DNA of 64,000 bases, from NCBI RefSeq assembly GCF_002163585.1, contig NZ_CP015579.1, forward strand, positions 3,100,001 through 3,164,000, read 5' to 3'. The notes below the pieces were generated by a model. It worked only from the letters and a program-made list of their open reading frames with translations. It did not search any database and was not told the DNA's origin. The position numbers and the translations under genes are program-made. Source of the DNA: Tatumella citrea (GTDB lineage: Bacteria > Pseudomonadota > Gammaproteobacteria > Enterobacterales > Enterobacteriaceae). Of the stretch, positions 50,485 to 60,880 are shown in pieces. The stretch's first letter is position 1. Every line of letters starts with the position of its first letter.

Positions 50485-50674
50485 AAAGTATAACGCCGGT
50501 AAAAACCGGCGTTATGGAAGAAGGCGGTGCCTTACTCAACGTTACGCCCGTGGCATGATAACGCAATAAAACTTACGATTATCAACAGTCGGACGGCAGG
50601 CACCTTGGGGCGTCATTCAAAGTTTATGAGCTCTTGACCGCTTTCGCAGGGCATCATAAAGAGCAGAATGAGCT
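50485..50674 (-). ncRNA. glmY: Small RNA GlmY
   Basis: The place, upstream of glrK on the same strand, and the size of about 190 nt match E. coli GlmY (184 nt). The predicted 5' end AGCTCATTC resembles the E. coli 5' end, the transcript folds back in several stems and ends in the perfect hairpin at 50490-50515. A sigma-54 promoter and GlrR boxes lie upstream. GlmY protects GlmZ from RapZ-directed RNase E cleavage and so raises glmS translation. The exact ends are inferred. Confidence 0.75.
50490..50515 (-). terminator. glmY terminator
   Basis: ATAACGCCGGT (50490-50500) and ACCGGCGTTAT (50505-50515) form an 11-bp perfect stem with an AAAA loop. On the minus strand ACTTTTC follows. Confidence 0.75.
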
Positions 50675-50686
50675 GCGGGATGTATA

Positions 50687-50703
50687 ATGCAATAGCCATG
50701 CCA
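50687..50703 (-). promoter_or_regulatory. Sigma-54 promoter of glmY
   Basis: TGGCATGGCTATTGCAT on the minus strand has the -24 TGGCA and -12 TTGCA elements at the correct distance. A TATAC-type -10 follows just downstream, so an overlapping sigma-70 promoter, as in E. coli glmY, is possible. Confidence 0.8.
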
Positions 50704-50777
50704 CAAATTACAAGTCTTTTTATATCAATAGTTTGATTAGATTTTTCGTCGAATTCTTCGGCAACTCCGCCTTAAAC

Positions 50778-50890
50778 TGTCTCCCCGGAGAGACAGTTTA
50801 AGCCTGTTCTGTGAGCCTTATTATTTTTCAATGAGTTAAGTGTCACAAATCAGAGACAGTTCGATCACTTAAAGTGTCGTCGAAATGACA
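50778..50890. promoter_or_regulatory. Three GlrR boxes upstream of glmY
   Basis: TGTC-N10-GACA, the GlrR site consensus, occurs at 50778-50795 and 50841-50858. A third, TGTC-N8-GACA, stands at 50875-50890 with a spacer two bases shorter. They lie 75-190 bases before the sigma-54 promoter, the normal place for an enhancer. Confidence 0.75.
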
Positions 50891-50943
50891 CTTTCACTCA
50901 GAAGCTCTCTCCCGACCCCCGAGATAACGATAATAAAAAAGGC

Positions 50944-50955
50944 ACCCCGAAGGGT
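50944..50955. repeat. Left target-site duplication of the IS4-family element
   Basis: ACCCCGAAGGGT directly precedes the element; the identical 12 bases follow it at 52369-52380. Together the outer flanks rebuild a terminator hairpin GGCACCC-CGAA-GGGTGCC with A and T tracts. Confidence 0.85.
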
Positions 50956-52368
50956 AATGCCGATCGTTTAAGGATCATTTGACCGATCCGGTGGTTGGTG
51001 TAAAAAGGGTTCATGTGCAGACATAGACCCTTTTTAAATGGAACTTTCGCAAGCTCTCGGCATTATTAATCTCACTGCTCCCGAAGAAGTACAGAGCCTC
51101 TCTGACCTGCTCTCTCCTGACCTCATCCGACAGGCGTTTTCCCTCACTGATACCGTCACGCTGCGTAAGCGTAAACTTCCCCTTGAGTCGATGGTCTGGC
51201 TGGTTATCGGTATGGCCATATTCAACAATAAGCCCATGAGCCATATCGTGAATTTGATGGATATTGTTGACCGGACCGGACGGTCATTTACCGCACCCAG
51301 CTCTGTGATTGCCCGCCGAAAAACACTGGGCGAAGATGCCATCCGGGTCCTGTTTGATCTCACTCAACAACACTGGCACGAAGAAGCCAGACATCCCCTC
51401 TGGCACGGGTTGACGCTTAATGCTGTTGATGGCGTTGTCTGGCATACCCAGGACACTCCTGAAAATGCAGAGGCCTTCGGCAAAGCATCTAATCAGCATG
51501 GTGAACGCGGTTATCCTCAGGTTCGTATGGTGTGTCTGATGGAACTCAGCAGCCATCTGCTGCGTGCAAGTGTGTCAGGTCGCTACGATATCAACGAAAT
51601 GCGGCTGGCCGCTCAGCTGGCAGAAAATGCACCGGATAACAGTATTACGCTGTTTGATAAGGGCTTTTACTCTTTAGGGTTGTTACATGACTGGCATAAT
51701 GCAGGTGAAAATCGCCACTGGCTAACGCCGCTGAAAAAGAACACTCAGTATGAAGTGGTACGAAAGCTCGGCAGGCAGGACGAACTGATACGACTGAAAA
51801 CCACGCCTCAGGCCAGAAAGCAATGGAAAGGCCTGCCGGAAGAACTCATAGTGAGGCTAATCAGGCGGAAAGTGAACGGGACGGAACGGCAGGTAGTCAC
51901 TTCCATGACAGATGCGATGCGTTATCCGGCGACTGACGTGGCAGAACTTTATAAGCATCGCTGGGAAATCGAGCTGGGATATCGTGAGGCAAAGCAGTTT
52001 TTACTGGGAAACCGCTGGACGCTGAGAAGCCGGTTGCCCGATCTGGTGAAGCAGGAGCTATGGGGAATACTGCTGACGTATAACCTGGTGCGTTACCAGA
52101 TGATTAAAATGGCGTTCAGCCTGAAAGGAAATTACCTGCCTTACCAGTTGAGCTTCAGCGGTGCAGTATCAGAGATATTACGGCTACTGATCGGTCTGCC
52201 GTGGGCTTCACCGGGAGCCATCCCGGGTCACCTTAAACACTTTTACAGTAATGCCGGGATGCTGAAACTGCCACCACGACGAGAACGGGAATATGTGAGA
52301 GAAGTGAGGGAGAAAAGGTCGAAATATCCCTTTAAAAACAATGCCGGTCACCTTAAGTGACCGGCATT
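50956..52368 (+). mobile_element. Complete IS4-family insertion sequence
   Basis: A 1413-bp element (IS4 of E. coli is 1426 bp) with imperfect terminal repeats: AATGCCGATCGTTTAAGG at the left and AATGCCGGTCACTTAAGG at the right on the other strand. One intact transposase gene fills it. A 12-bp direct repeat flanks it, within the 11-13 bp normal for IS4. The right end contains a perfect 12-bp hairpin (52340-52368) which can end the transposase transcript. Low decay suggests a recent insertion. Confidence 0.9.
51038..52360 (+). CDS. IS4-family transposase
   Basis: A 440-residue DDE transposase of the IS4 family, closely related in layout to the IS4 enzyme. Catalytic residues sit in TLNAVDGVVWHTQD (first Asp), TLFDKGFYSLG (second Asp) and the family signature Y-x2-R-x3-E-x6-K, seen as YKHRWEIELGYREAK. 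The N-terminus has TLRKRKLPLESMVWLVIGMA. The frame is intact from 82 bases inside the left end to the right-end hairpin. It reads toward the purL 3' end, antisense to it. Likely active. Confidence 0.95.
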   Translation: MELSQALGIINLTAPEEVQSLSDLLSPDLIRQAFSLTDTVTLRKRKLPLESMVWLVIGMAIFNNKPMSHIVNLMDIVDRTGRSFTAPSSVIARRKTLGEDAIRVLFDLTQQHWHEEARHPLWHGLTLNAVDGVVWHTQDTPENAEAFGKASNQHGERGYPQVRMVCLMELSSHLLRASVSGRYDINEMRLAAQLAENAPDNSITLFDKGFYSLGLLHDWHNAGENRHWLTPLKKNTQYEVVRKLGRQDELIRLKTTPQARKQWKGLPEELIVRLIRRKVNGTERQVVTSMTDAMRYPATDVAELYKHRWEIELGYREAKQFLLGNRWTLRSRLPDLVKQELWGILLTYNLVRYQMIKMAFSLKGNYLPYQLSFSGAVSEILRLLIGLPWASPGAIPGHLKHFYSNAGMLKLPPRREREYVREVREKRSKYPFKNNAGHLK

Positions 52369-52380
52369 ACCCCGAAGGGT
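52369..52380. repeat. Right target-site duplication
   Basis: Second copy of ACCCCGAAGGGT, followed by GCCTTTTATC, the remaining half of the original purL terminator. Confidence 0.85.
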
Positions 52381-52411
52381 GCCTTTTATCAGAACTGCTT
52401 GTCAGGGCTTA

Positions 52412-55400
52412 TCAACCCAGCTGATGACGCGCATTACGGAAAATACGCATCCATGGGCTGTCTTCACCCCATTCAGCCGGATGCCAGGAGTTACTGACGG
52501 TACGGAACACGCGCTCCGGATGAGGCATCATAATAGTGACGCGACCCGAAGTGTTGGTTACAGCAGTAATACCTTTCGGAGAACCATTCGGGTTCGCCGG
52601 GTAATTCTCGGTAACATTACCGTAGTTATCTACAAAACGCAGGGCAACCAGTTGCTGCGATTCCAGGGCATTCAGCTGTTGCTGATCCCGTAGTTCAGCA
52701 AAACCTTCCCCGTGAGATACCACGATAGGCATCCGTGACCCGGCCATACCTGATAACAACAACGACGGGCTTTCTGTGACTTCAACCAGACTGAAACGAC
52801 CTTCGAAGCGCTCTGACTGGTTACGCACAAAGCGTGGCCACAGTTCACTTCCAGGGATCAGTTCACGAAGATTGGACATCATCTGACAACCGTTACACAC
52901 CCCGAGCGCCAGTGTCTGATCACGATGGAAGAACTGTTCAAAGGTTTCACGAACCCGTGGATTAAACAGGATCGATTTTGCCCAGCCTTCTCCGGCACCC
53001 AGCACATCGCCGTAGGAGAATCCGCCGCACGCAGCCAGAACCTGGAAGTCATCCAGTTGCTGACGTCCGGCCAGCAAATCACTCATATGCACGTCGACCG
53101 CATCAAAACCTGCACGGTGGAACGCTGCCGCCATCTCAACATGTGAGTTAACGCCTTGTTCACGTAACACCGCCAGTTTAGGGCGTGCTCCGGTAGCAAT
53201 CATCGGTGCGGCAATATCTTCCGACGGATCAAAACTTAATGAAACGTTCAGTCCCGGATCGTTATTATCCTGCTTAGCCTGATGTTCCTGGTCAGCACAC
53301 TCAGGGTTATCGCGCAGGCGCTGCATCTGCCAGGTTGTTTCCGCCCACCAGTTACGCAGAGTTGAACGTTTTTCCTGGTACACTACCTGCTCAGAAGAAC
53401 GTACGATAAAATCATCGCCCTGCTGCGCAGAACCCAGGACATGCAGGCAATCGCTTAATCCGTGTTGAGCGAACACTGCGCTGACTGCGGAATGTTCCGC
53501 CGCCGTAATCTGGATAACTGCACCCAGCTCTTCGGTAAACAGAGCAGCCAGTACATCCTGACCCAGCGTTGCGATATCAACATCAATTCCGCAATGCCCG
53601 GTAAAGGCCATTTCTGCCAGAGTGACCAGCAAACCACCGTCAGAACGGTCATGGTAAGCCAGTAATTTTTGTTCGGAAACCAGCTGCTGGATGGCATTAA
53701 AGAAACCTGCCAGTTGCTGTGCACTACGCACATCCGCAGGCTTATCACCCAGTTGGCTGTAAACCTGGGCCAGCGCAGTCGCCCCCAGAGTATTTGCACC
53801 AGCACCCAGATCGACCAGCAACAGCAGATTATCAGTCTGAGTCTGCAGCTGTGGTGTCACGGTACGGCGGACATCTTCAACACGGGCAAAAGCAGTAATA
53901 ACCAGCGACAGTGGCGAGGTCATTTCCCGCGGCTGATCATTATGCTGCCAGCGGGTTTTCATCGACATCGAGTCTTTACCCACCGGAATGGTCAGACCCA
54001 GCGCAGGGCATAACTCTTCACCGACAGCTTTCACTGCGGCATACAAGCCGGCATCTTCACCCGGGTGTCCGGCTGCAGACATCCAGTTAGCAGACAGTTT
54101 TACCCGGGTAAGCTCACCGATGTCGGTCGCTGCCAGGTTAGTCAGTGATTCACCTACCGCCAGTCGTGCCGAAGCTGCGAAGTCCAGCAGAGCTACCGGA
54201 GCACGCTCACCTAACGCAAACGCCTCGCCATGGTAGCTGTCCAGGCTGGCTGTCGTGACCGCACAGTTAGCTACCGGCACCTGCCATGGACCCACCATCT
54301 GATCACGGGCAACCATACCGGTAACAGAACGGTCACCAATGGTGATCAGGAAAGTTTTCTCAGCCACACCTGGCAGGTGCATAACACGTTTAACAGCGTC
54401 AGCCACCGAAATATTTTCCCGTGCCAGAGCTGTTCCTTCTGCTTTCAAAGTGGTCACATCACGGGTCATTTTCGGTGTTTTACCGAGCAGAACATCCAGC
54501 GGCATATCAATCGGCTGGTTAGCAAAATGCTCATCACTCAGAGTCAGATGCTGTTCTTCTGTGGCTTCGCCGATCACTGCATAAGGAGCCCGCTCACGCT
54601 GACAGAGCTGTTCGAACAACGCCAGTTTCTCCGGCGCAACCGCCAGTACATAACGTTCCTGCGATTCGTTACACCAAACTTCCAGCGGGCTCATGCCTGG
54701 TTCATCACTCAGGATGTCACGCAGGTTGAAACGGCCGCCACGGCCACCATCGCTTACCAGTTCCGGCATCGCATTCGATAATCCACCGGCACCCACATCA
54801 TGAATAAACAGAATCGGGTTCTGTTCACCTAACTGCCAGCAGCGATCGATCACTTCCTGACAGCGACGTTCCATTTCAGGGTTATCACGCTGAACTGAAG
54901 CAAAATCCAGGTCTGCGTCAGACTGACCCGAAGCCATAGAAGACGCGGCACCACCACCCAGACCGATATTCATTGCAGGACCACCCAGCACAATCAGTTT
55001 TGCGCCAATGGTAATCTCACCTTTCTGCACATGATCGGCACGGATATTACCAATCCCGCCGGCCAGCATAATCGGCTTATGGTAGCCACGCAGTTCTTCA
55101 CCGTTGTGACTGGTAACCTGTGCTTCATAAGTACGGAAGTAACCGTTCAGTGCCGGACGTCCGAATTCATTGTTAAAAGCGGCTCCGCCCAACGGGCCTT
55201 CGGTCATAATGTCCAGTGCAGTAACAATTCGTTCCGGCTTACCGAAATCCTGCTCCCACGGCTGTTCAAAACCAGGAATCTTCAGGTTAGACACGGAGAA
55301 ACCGGTCAGGCCTGCTTTCGGCTTAGCTCCACGCCCGGTCGCCCCTTCATCACGAATTTCGCCACCGGAACCGGTCGCAGCGCCCGGCCACGGAGAAATA

Positions 55401-56302
55401 GCCGTTGGATGGTTATGAGTCTCCACTTTCATCAGGATATGAGCATCTTCCTGATGGAAATCATAGATACCCTGTTTATCATCGGCATAAAAACGCCCTA
55501 CTTTCGAACCTTCCATCACTGCAGCATTATCTTTATAAGCCGACAGTACATGCTCCGGATTTTTTTCGAAGGTGTTTTTAATCATCTTAAACAGCGACTT
55601 TGGCTGTTTAACACCGTCAATCACCCAGTCAGCATTAAAAATCTTGTGGCGACAGTGCTCAGAGTTCGCCTGAGCAAACATATAGAGTTCAATGTCGTTT
55701 GGATTACGCCCCAGCTCAGTAAATGCTGCCAGCAGATAATCAATTTCATCTTCGGCCAGAGCCAGCCCCAGCGAAAGGTTGGCTTCCTGCAGAGCTGAAC
55801 GGCCACGGCCCAACACATCTACTGCTTTAACCGGCTGTGGCTCATGATGAGCAAAGAGTTGTTCCGCCTGGGACAGAGAGCTGAATACGGTTTCCATCAT
55901 CCGGTCATGTAACAGTGCAGCCAGTTGGCTCCACTGAGCTTCAGACAGTGTGTCAGCCTGAATATAGAACGCCAGACCTCTCTCCAGCCGCAATACTTTT
56001 GATAACTCACAGTTATGAGCGATATCAGTTGCTTTAGAAGACCACGGAGAAATGGTACCCGGACGCGGGGTTACCAGTAATAAACGTCCGACAGGTTCAT
56101 GCTCTGCCAGCGAGGGACCGTATTTAAGAAGACGTTGAAGACGATTCTGTTCGTCCTGAGTCAGCGCTGAGCTGACATCAGCAAAATGCACATATTCGGC
56201 ATAAATCTCACTCACCGGCAGATGAGCGTCGTGAAAGCTGGTCAACAGTTTGTTAATACGAAATGCCGACAGAGCGGGCGAACCACGCAAAATTTCCATC
56301 AT
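52412..56302 (-). CDS. purL: Phosphoribosylformylglycinamidine synthase
   Basis: A 1296-residue enzyme (1295 in E. coli) for the fourth step of purine synthesis. It has an N-terminal PurS-like part (about 1-140), a linker, the FGAM synthase domain with ATP sites ([21 protein letters not shown] cut in conserved parts; [15 protein letters not shown]) and a C-terminal glutaminase with the nucleophile Cys in [11 protein letters not shown] and the His-Pro-Glu in [10 protein letters not shown] PurR box lies upstream at 56393-56408. Its own terminator was split by the IS4-family element. Confidence 0.98.
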   Translation of the reverse strand: MMEILRGSPALSAFRINKLLTSFHDAHLPVSEIYAEYVHFADVSSALTQDEQNRLQRLLKYGPSLAEHEPVGRLLLVTPRPGTISPWSSKATDIAHNCELSKVLRLERGLAFYIQADTLSEAQWSQLAALLHDRMMETVFSSLSQAEQLFAHHEPQPVKAVDVLGRGRSALQEANLSLGLALAEDEIDYLLAAFTELGRNPNDIELYMFAQANSEHCRHKIFNADWVIDGVKQPKSLFKMIKNTFEKNPEHVLSAYKDNAAVMEGSKVGRFYADDKQGIYDFHQEDAHILMKVETHNHPTAISPWPGAATGSGGEIRDEGATGRGAKPKAGLTGFSVSNLKIPGFEQPWEQDFGKPERIVTALDIMTEGPLGGAAFNNEFGRPALNGYFRTYEAQVTSHNGEELRGYHKPIMLAGGIGNIRADHVQKGEITIGAKLIVLGGPAMNIGLGGGAASSMASGQSDADLDFASVQRDNPEMERRCQEVIDRCWQLGEQNPILFIHDVGAGGLSNAMPELVSDGGRGGRFNLRDILSDEPGMSPLEVWCNESQERYVLAVAPEKLALFEQLCQRERAPYAVIGEATEEQHLTLSDEHFANQPIDMPLDVLLGKTPKMTRDVTTLKAEGTALARENISVADAVKRVMHLPGVAEKTFLITIGDRSVTGMVARDQMVGPWQVPVANCAVTTASLDSYHGEAFALGERAPVALLDFAASARLAVGESLTNLAATDIGELTRVKLSANWMSAAGHPGEDAGLYAAVKAVGEELCPALGLTIPVGKDSMSMKTRWQHNDQPREMTSPLSLVITAFARVEDVRRTVTPQLQTQTDNLLLLVDLGAGANTLGATALAQVYSQLGDKPADVRSAQQLAGFFNAIQQLVSEQKLLAYHDRSDGGLLVTLAEMAFTGHCGIDVDIATLGQDVLAALFTEELGAVIQITAAEHSAVSAVFAQHGLSDCLHVLGSAQQGDDFIVRSSEQVVYQEKRSTLRNWWAETTWQMQRLRDNPECADQEHQAKQDNNDPGLNVSLSFDPSEDIAAPMIATGARPKLAVLREQGVNSHVEMAAAFHRAGFDAVDVHMSDLLAGRQQLDDFQVLAACGGFSYGDVLGAGEGWAKSILFNPRVRETFEQFFHRDQTLALGVCNGCQMMSNLRELIPGSELWPRFVRNQSERFEGRFSLVEVTESPSLLLSGMAGSRMPIVVSHGEGFAELRDQQQLNALESQQLVALRFVDNYGNVTENYPANPNGSPKGITAVTNTSGRVTIMMPHPERVFRTVSNSWHPAEWGEDSPWMRIFRNARHQLG

Positions 56303-56369
56303 TAAAGATCTCTCGTCTTCGAAACGCCGGGCGACGCTTCATTGGGCGCAACAGGGGAAAACGGGGCAT

Positions 56370-56408
56370 ATTATAAAGAATAAGCCCCCGTTACGAAACC
56401 GTTTGCGC
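56370..56408 (-). promoter_or_regulatory. purL promoter with PurR operator
   Basis: On the minus strand a TATAAT -10 is at 56370-56375 and a TTTCGT -35 at 56393-56398, 17 bases apart. GCGCAAACGGTTTCGT (56393-56408) matches the PurR consensus at all fixed positions but the first and overlaps the -35. Confidence 0.75.
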
Positions 56409-56573
56409 GGATTTTATCTGTATAAATCGCCGATTAAAAAACACACATTTCTTGCTATAAAAGTTGCTCTTTGCCTTTTTGTTGCTCAGAATGCACTTCG
56501 CGTCGGGGTACTATTCCTGTTTTTTATATCCTGCCAAAAGGCTGAACCCGGCGCTGATTAACGAGATAACTAC

Positions 56574-58010
56574 TTGAAACATTTAAAGTTTAATTATCTT
56601 TTGATCGGTCTTGTCACTCTATTACTGGCAATGGCTTTATGGCCTGCGATTCCCTGGCATTCAGGTTCACAAGACACTCTGTCGCAGATTAAATCGCGCG
56701 GAGTTTTGCGTGTCAGCACCATAAATTCGTCACTGACCTGGCAAAAGATAAATAAAAATCCCACGGGGATGGATTACGAACTGGCAAAACGCTTTGCAGA
56801 CTATCTGGGCGTAAAGCTGGAGGTTACCGTTCGCCCGAATATTGAAAGCCTGTTTGATGACCTGAAGCATCACAGAGCGGATCTGCTGGCGGCGGGCCTG
56901 ACCTGGGACACTACACGCCAGGCAGAATACCGCAGTGGTCCGGCGTACTACTCCACGACACAGCAACTGGTTTACCGTGTGGATAAGCCACGCCCAAAAA
57001 ACCTCGGTGATTTACATGGCACATTGGCAGTCCCGTCGGAATCCTCATTTGTTCCGACACTGGAAGCGGCCAGACAAGGGAAATTTCCACAATTAAGCTG
57101 GGAAATTGAGAAAAAACTCAGCCCGCAAGAGATGCTGGAGCAGGTTGCCGCAGGAAAGCTGAATTATACCATTGGTGATTCTGTCACCATCGGTATGATG
57201 CAACGTATCCACCCTCAGCTGGCAGTCGCTTTTGATGTGACTAATGAAGCGCCGGTAAACTGGTATATGGCTAAATCATCTGATGACAGCCTGAATGCGG
57301 CGCTGCTCGACTTTTATAACAATATTAATGAAGAAGGCACTCTGGCCAGGCTGGATGAGAAATATTTAGGGCATACCGGCAGCTTTGATTATGTTGATAC
57401 CCGTACCTTTTTACGCGCAATTGACAGTACCCTGCCTTCCCTGCAACCGTTGTTCAAGAAATACGCCAGCCAGATAGACTGGCGATTACTGGCAGCGATT
57501 GCCTATCAGGAATCTCATTGGGACCCGCAAGCCACCTCACCAACAGGTGTCAGAGGCATGATGATGCTGACTCGTAACACGGCGGATAGCCTTGAAGTCA
57601 GCGATCGGCTTGACGCGGCCGAGAGTATTCGTGGAGGCAGCCAGTATTTACAGAAACTGATGGATAAAATGCCGGAAACCATTCCTGCAGAAGAACGCAT
57701 CTGGTTTGCCCTGACAGCATATAATATTGGCTATGCACATATGATGGATGCCAGAAAACTGACAATGAAGCAGGGAGGCAATCCGGACAGCTGGACAGAT
57801 GTAAAAACCCGACTGCCGCTACTGGAACAGAAGCGCTACTATAGCCAGACAACTTATGGTTACGCGCGCGGCGGTGAAGCCTATAATTACGTCGAAAATA
57901 TCAGGAAATACAACATCAGCCTGGTAGGTTATTTGCAGGAAATGCAGAAAAAACGGCAACTCTCTGCAGACCCGGCAACCACCAGCGAACCGCAAATTGC
58001 CATGAACTGA
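56574..58010 (+). CDS. mltF: Membrane-bound lytic murein transglycosylase F
   Basis: A 478-residue protein (518 in E. coli; the C-terminal tail is shorter). It has an N-terminal hydrophobic signal (about 4-27), an SBP_bac_3-type regulatory domain (about 45-270: [25 protein letters not shown]) and a C-terminal SLT domain with the catalytic Glu in [18 protein letters not shown]. It cleaves peptidoglycan at the outer membrane. The start is TTG at 56574; no ATG in frame gives the conserved N-terminus [11 protein letters not shown]. Divergent from purL. Confidence 0.95.
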   Translation: MKHLKFNYLLIGLVTLLLAMALWPAIPWHSGSQDTLSQIKSRGVLRVSTINSSLTWQKINKNPTGMDYELAKRFADYLGVKLEVTVRPNIESLFDDLKHHRADLLAAGLTWDTTRQAEYRSGPAYYSTTQQLVYRVDKPRPKNLGDLHGTLAVPSESSFVPTLEAARQGKFPQLSWEIEKKLSPQEMLEQVAAGKLNYTIGDSVTIGMMQRIHPQLAVAFDVTNEAPVNWYMAKSSDDSLNAALLDFYNNINEEGTLARLDEKYLGHTGSFDYVDTRTFLRAIDSTLPSLQPLFKKYASQIDWRLLAAIAYQESHWDPQATSPTGVRGMMMLTRNTADSLEVSDRLDAAESIRGGSQYLQKLMDKMPETIPAEERIWFALTAYNIGYAHMMDARKLTMKQGGNPDSWTDVKTRLPLLEQKRYYSQTTYGYARGGEAYNYVENIRKYNISLVGYLQEMQKKRQLSADPATTSEPQIAMN

Positions 58011-58011
58011 T

Positions 58012-59012
<1,001 letters not shown>

Positions 59013-59576
59013 ATGAAAATCAACAAGATGCTGTTATGTGCTTTAGGTTATGCATTGACAACCAGCGTAGTTCCTTCTGTTGCCAGTGCGGCAGAAGGCA
59101 CTTTATCCGGACAGGTGGGGGTTCAGGTCACGATTAAAGAAGGCTGTGCAGTGACCAATGGTAGTTCGTCTTCCGGAACGAACAGTTGGGGAACGCTGAA
59201 TTTCGGAACTTACGCTGATCTGACCGCGGCTATCAACGGAACCGTGCTCGGTTCTGACGGAACAAATGCGGTGACCATTACCTGTACTGATGGTCTCACT
59301 CCAACCATGACTCTGGATGGCGGGAAGAATGAAGCCAGTAATGTCAGGAATATGGTCAACACCAGCGGCACCACTACTACAGATATTGCCTATCATCTCT
59401 ATTCTGATGCCAACCATACTACTGAAATTGAACCCGGCGGTTCAGTCTCTCTGACTGCGGATGGTGCCGCGCAAAGCATCCCGATTTACGGACGTATTGT
59501 ACCGGATGACCAGACGTCAACCTCTCCGGCTTCAGGAACTTACAGCGATACAGTGACAGCCACACTCTCCTGGTGA
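59013..59576 (+). CDS. Spore coat U domain pilus subunit 1
   Basis: A 187-residue protein with a signal peptide (about 1-28, ending SVASAAEG) and a spore coat protein U (SCPU) domain: an early Cys in VTIKEGCAVTNG, a second in VTITCTDGLTPTM and the ending GTYSDTVTATLSW, a donor/acceptor pattern of archaic chaperone-usher pilins like CsuA/B. It is probably the main shaft subunit. First gene of the operon; its TGA overlaps the GTG start of the next gene. Confidence 0.88.
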   Translation: MKINKMLLCALGYALTTSVVPSVASAAEGTLSGQVGVQVTIKEGCAVTNGSSSSGTNSWGTLNFGTYADLTAAINGTVLGSDGTNAVTITCTDGLTPTMTLDGGKNEASNVRNMVNTSGTTTTDIAYHLYSDANHTTEIEPGGSVSLTADGAAQSIPIYGRIVPDDQTSTSPASGTYSDTVTATLSW

Positions 59577-60103
59577 GTATTAATCGCACCATTGCCTTTA
59601 TGGTGCTGTTTTTGTCGCTGGTAACCGGGGCCACCGCTGATACAACAACCAGTAGCTTTACCGTATCGTCGGTAATCACCAGTGGTTGTGCTCTGGGGAC
59701 TGACAGCAATGACACAGTCACTGATTTTGGCGCCATCGATTTTGGATCGATGTCGTCAATTGCCGGTAATGTGGATGTTGCCAGTACTCCGGGCGCAGGT
59801 TCGGTAATTGTTACCTGTACCCCCGGGATGTCAGTATCCATTGCTCTGGATTACGGTCTTCACGGTGGCTCAGCCAGCGAACGCTATCTGGAAAACAGCA
59901 CGACCGAAGCAACGCTGGGATATCAGCTTTACCAGGATGCCGCACACTCCCTTGTCTGGGGAACTGATGCCCTGGCTTACAGTGTCGCCTCTTTCCCGGA
60001 TACCACCCAGACCTACACCATTTATGGCCGTTTATTTCCGGTCACGGGTTTACCTGCCTCCGGCACATACACCGACACAATTACCGTTACCCTGACTTAT
60101 TAA
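59573..60103 (+). CDS. Spore coat U domain pilus subunit 2
   Basis: A 176-residue SCPU protein with a signal peptide (about 1-22, FLSLVTGATA), Cys in SVITSGCALGTD and VIVTCTPGMSV and the typical end GTYTDTITVTLTY. The start is GTG at 59573, overlapping the previous stop (GTGA), so the two subunits are made by coupled translation. Likely a minor subunit or adaptor, similar to CsuA or CsuB. The chaperone gene follows after 13 bases. Confidence 0.87.
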   Translation: MSINRTIAFMVLFLSLVTGATADTTTSSFTVSSVITSGCALGTDSNDTVTDFGAIDFGSMSSIAGNVDVASTPGAGSVIVTCTPGMSVSIALDYGLHGGSASERYLENSTTEATLGYQLYQDAAHSLVWGTDALAYSVASFPDTTQTYTIYGRLFPVTGLPASGTYTDTITVTLTY

Positions 60104-60116
60104 GAAATTTACATAT

Positions 60117-60878
60117 ATGAAAATTAAATATTATTTATCTGCACTATTAATTCTGCTTTCCGCCACGGCAATCAATGCACAAGCAGCCAGCTCGGTTTTA
60201 GTCTGGCCAATTTTTCAAACTATTAGCAGTTCGGATAAAGGCTCCGAGTTATGGCTACAGAACCGTGGCAACAGTGCGGTCACTTTGCAATTGCGGGTAT
60301 TTAAATGGCAGCAACGTAATTCTGCCAGTGTCTATTCTGATCAAAAGGCAGTCCTCGCCAGCCCTCCATTTGTCACGGTTCAGCCCGGGCAAAGACAATT
60401 AATACGCCTGATTCGTCTTCAGGCCACAGCTCCACAACATGAAGATGCTTACCGGATTGTTATTGATGAGATACCTGGCAGTACGGCCTCTCAGACCAAT
60501 ACCAACAGCGCGGGCCTTATTATGCGAATGCGCTATGTTTTACCGCTGTTTGTTTATGGGCAGGGAATGTCCCCCGTCAGCCAGGATGGGCCGGTGAGCA
60601 GTATCCGCAACAGCCTGAGCTGGAACATTGCCAGCAAAAAAGGCCAGGCATATCTGGCTATGACTAATCATGGATCTATGCATGCACGGCTGAGTGATAT
60701 TTTCTGGGGAAGTGATGCCCAACATCCAACGGCCTATATTTCAAAAGGCTTTTTAGGCTACGTTTTGCCGGGCCAGACCGTTCTGTTTCCACTCCCTGCA
60801 CATCAGGCCCCGGGAAATTCATTATTCAGCCGGCTGGCAGATAATGTTGCTCCGGTGGGCATTACATCCGGCAGATAA
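60117..60878 (+). CDS. Archaic-type pilus chaperone (CsuC-like)
   Basis: A 253-residue periplasmic chaperone with a signal peptide (about 1-24, ending NAQAA). The first Ig-like domain shows VWPIFQTISSSDKGSELWLQ and the edge-strand pair PGQRQLIRLIRL with the conserved Arg; the second domain ends with YVLPGQTVLFPLP. It folds the SCPU subunits and hands them to the usher. Between subunit 2 and the usher, 2 bases before the latter. Confidence 0.9.
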   Translation: MKIKYYLSALLILLSATAINAQAASSVLVWPIFQTISSSDKGSELWLQNRGNSAVTLQLRVFKWQQRNSASVYSDQKAVLASPPFVTVQPGQRQLIRLIRLQATAPQHEDAYRIVIDEIPGSTASQTNTNSAGLIMRMRYVLPLFVYGQGMSPVSQDGPVSSIRNSLSWNIASKKGQAYLAMTNHGSMHARLSDIFWGSDAQHPTAYISKGFLGYVLPGQTVLFPLPAHQAPGNSLFSRLADNVAPVGITSGR

Positions 60879-60880
60879 CC

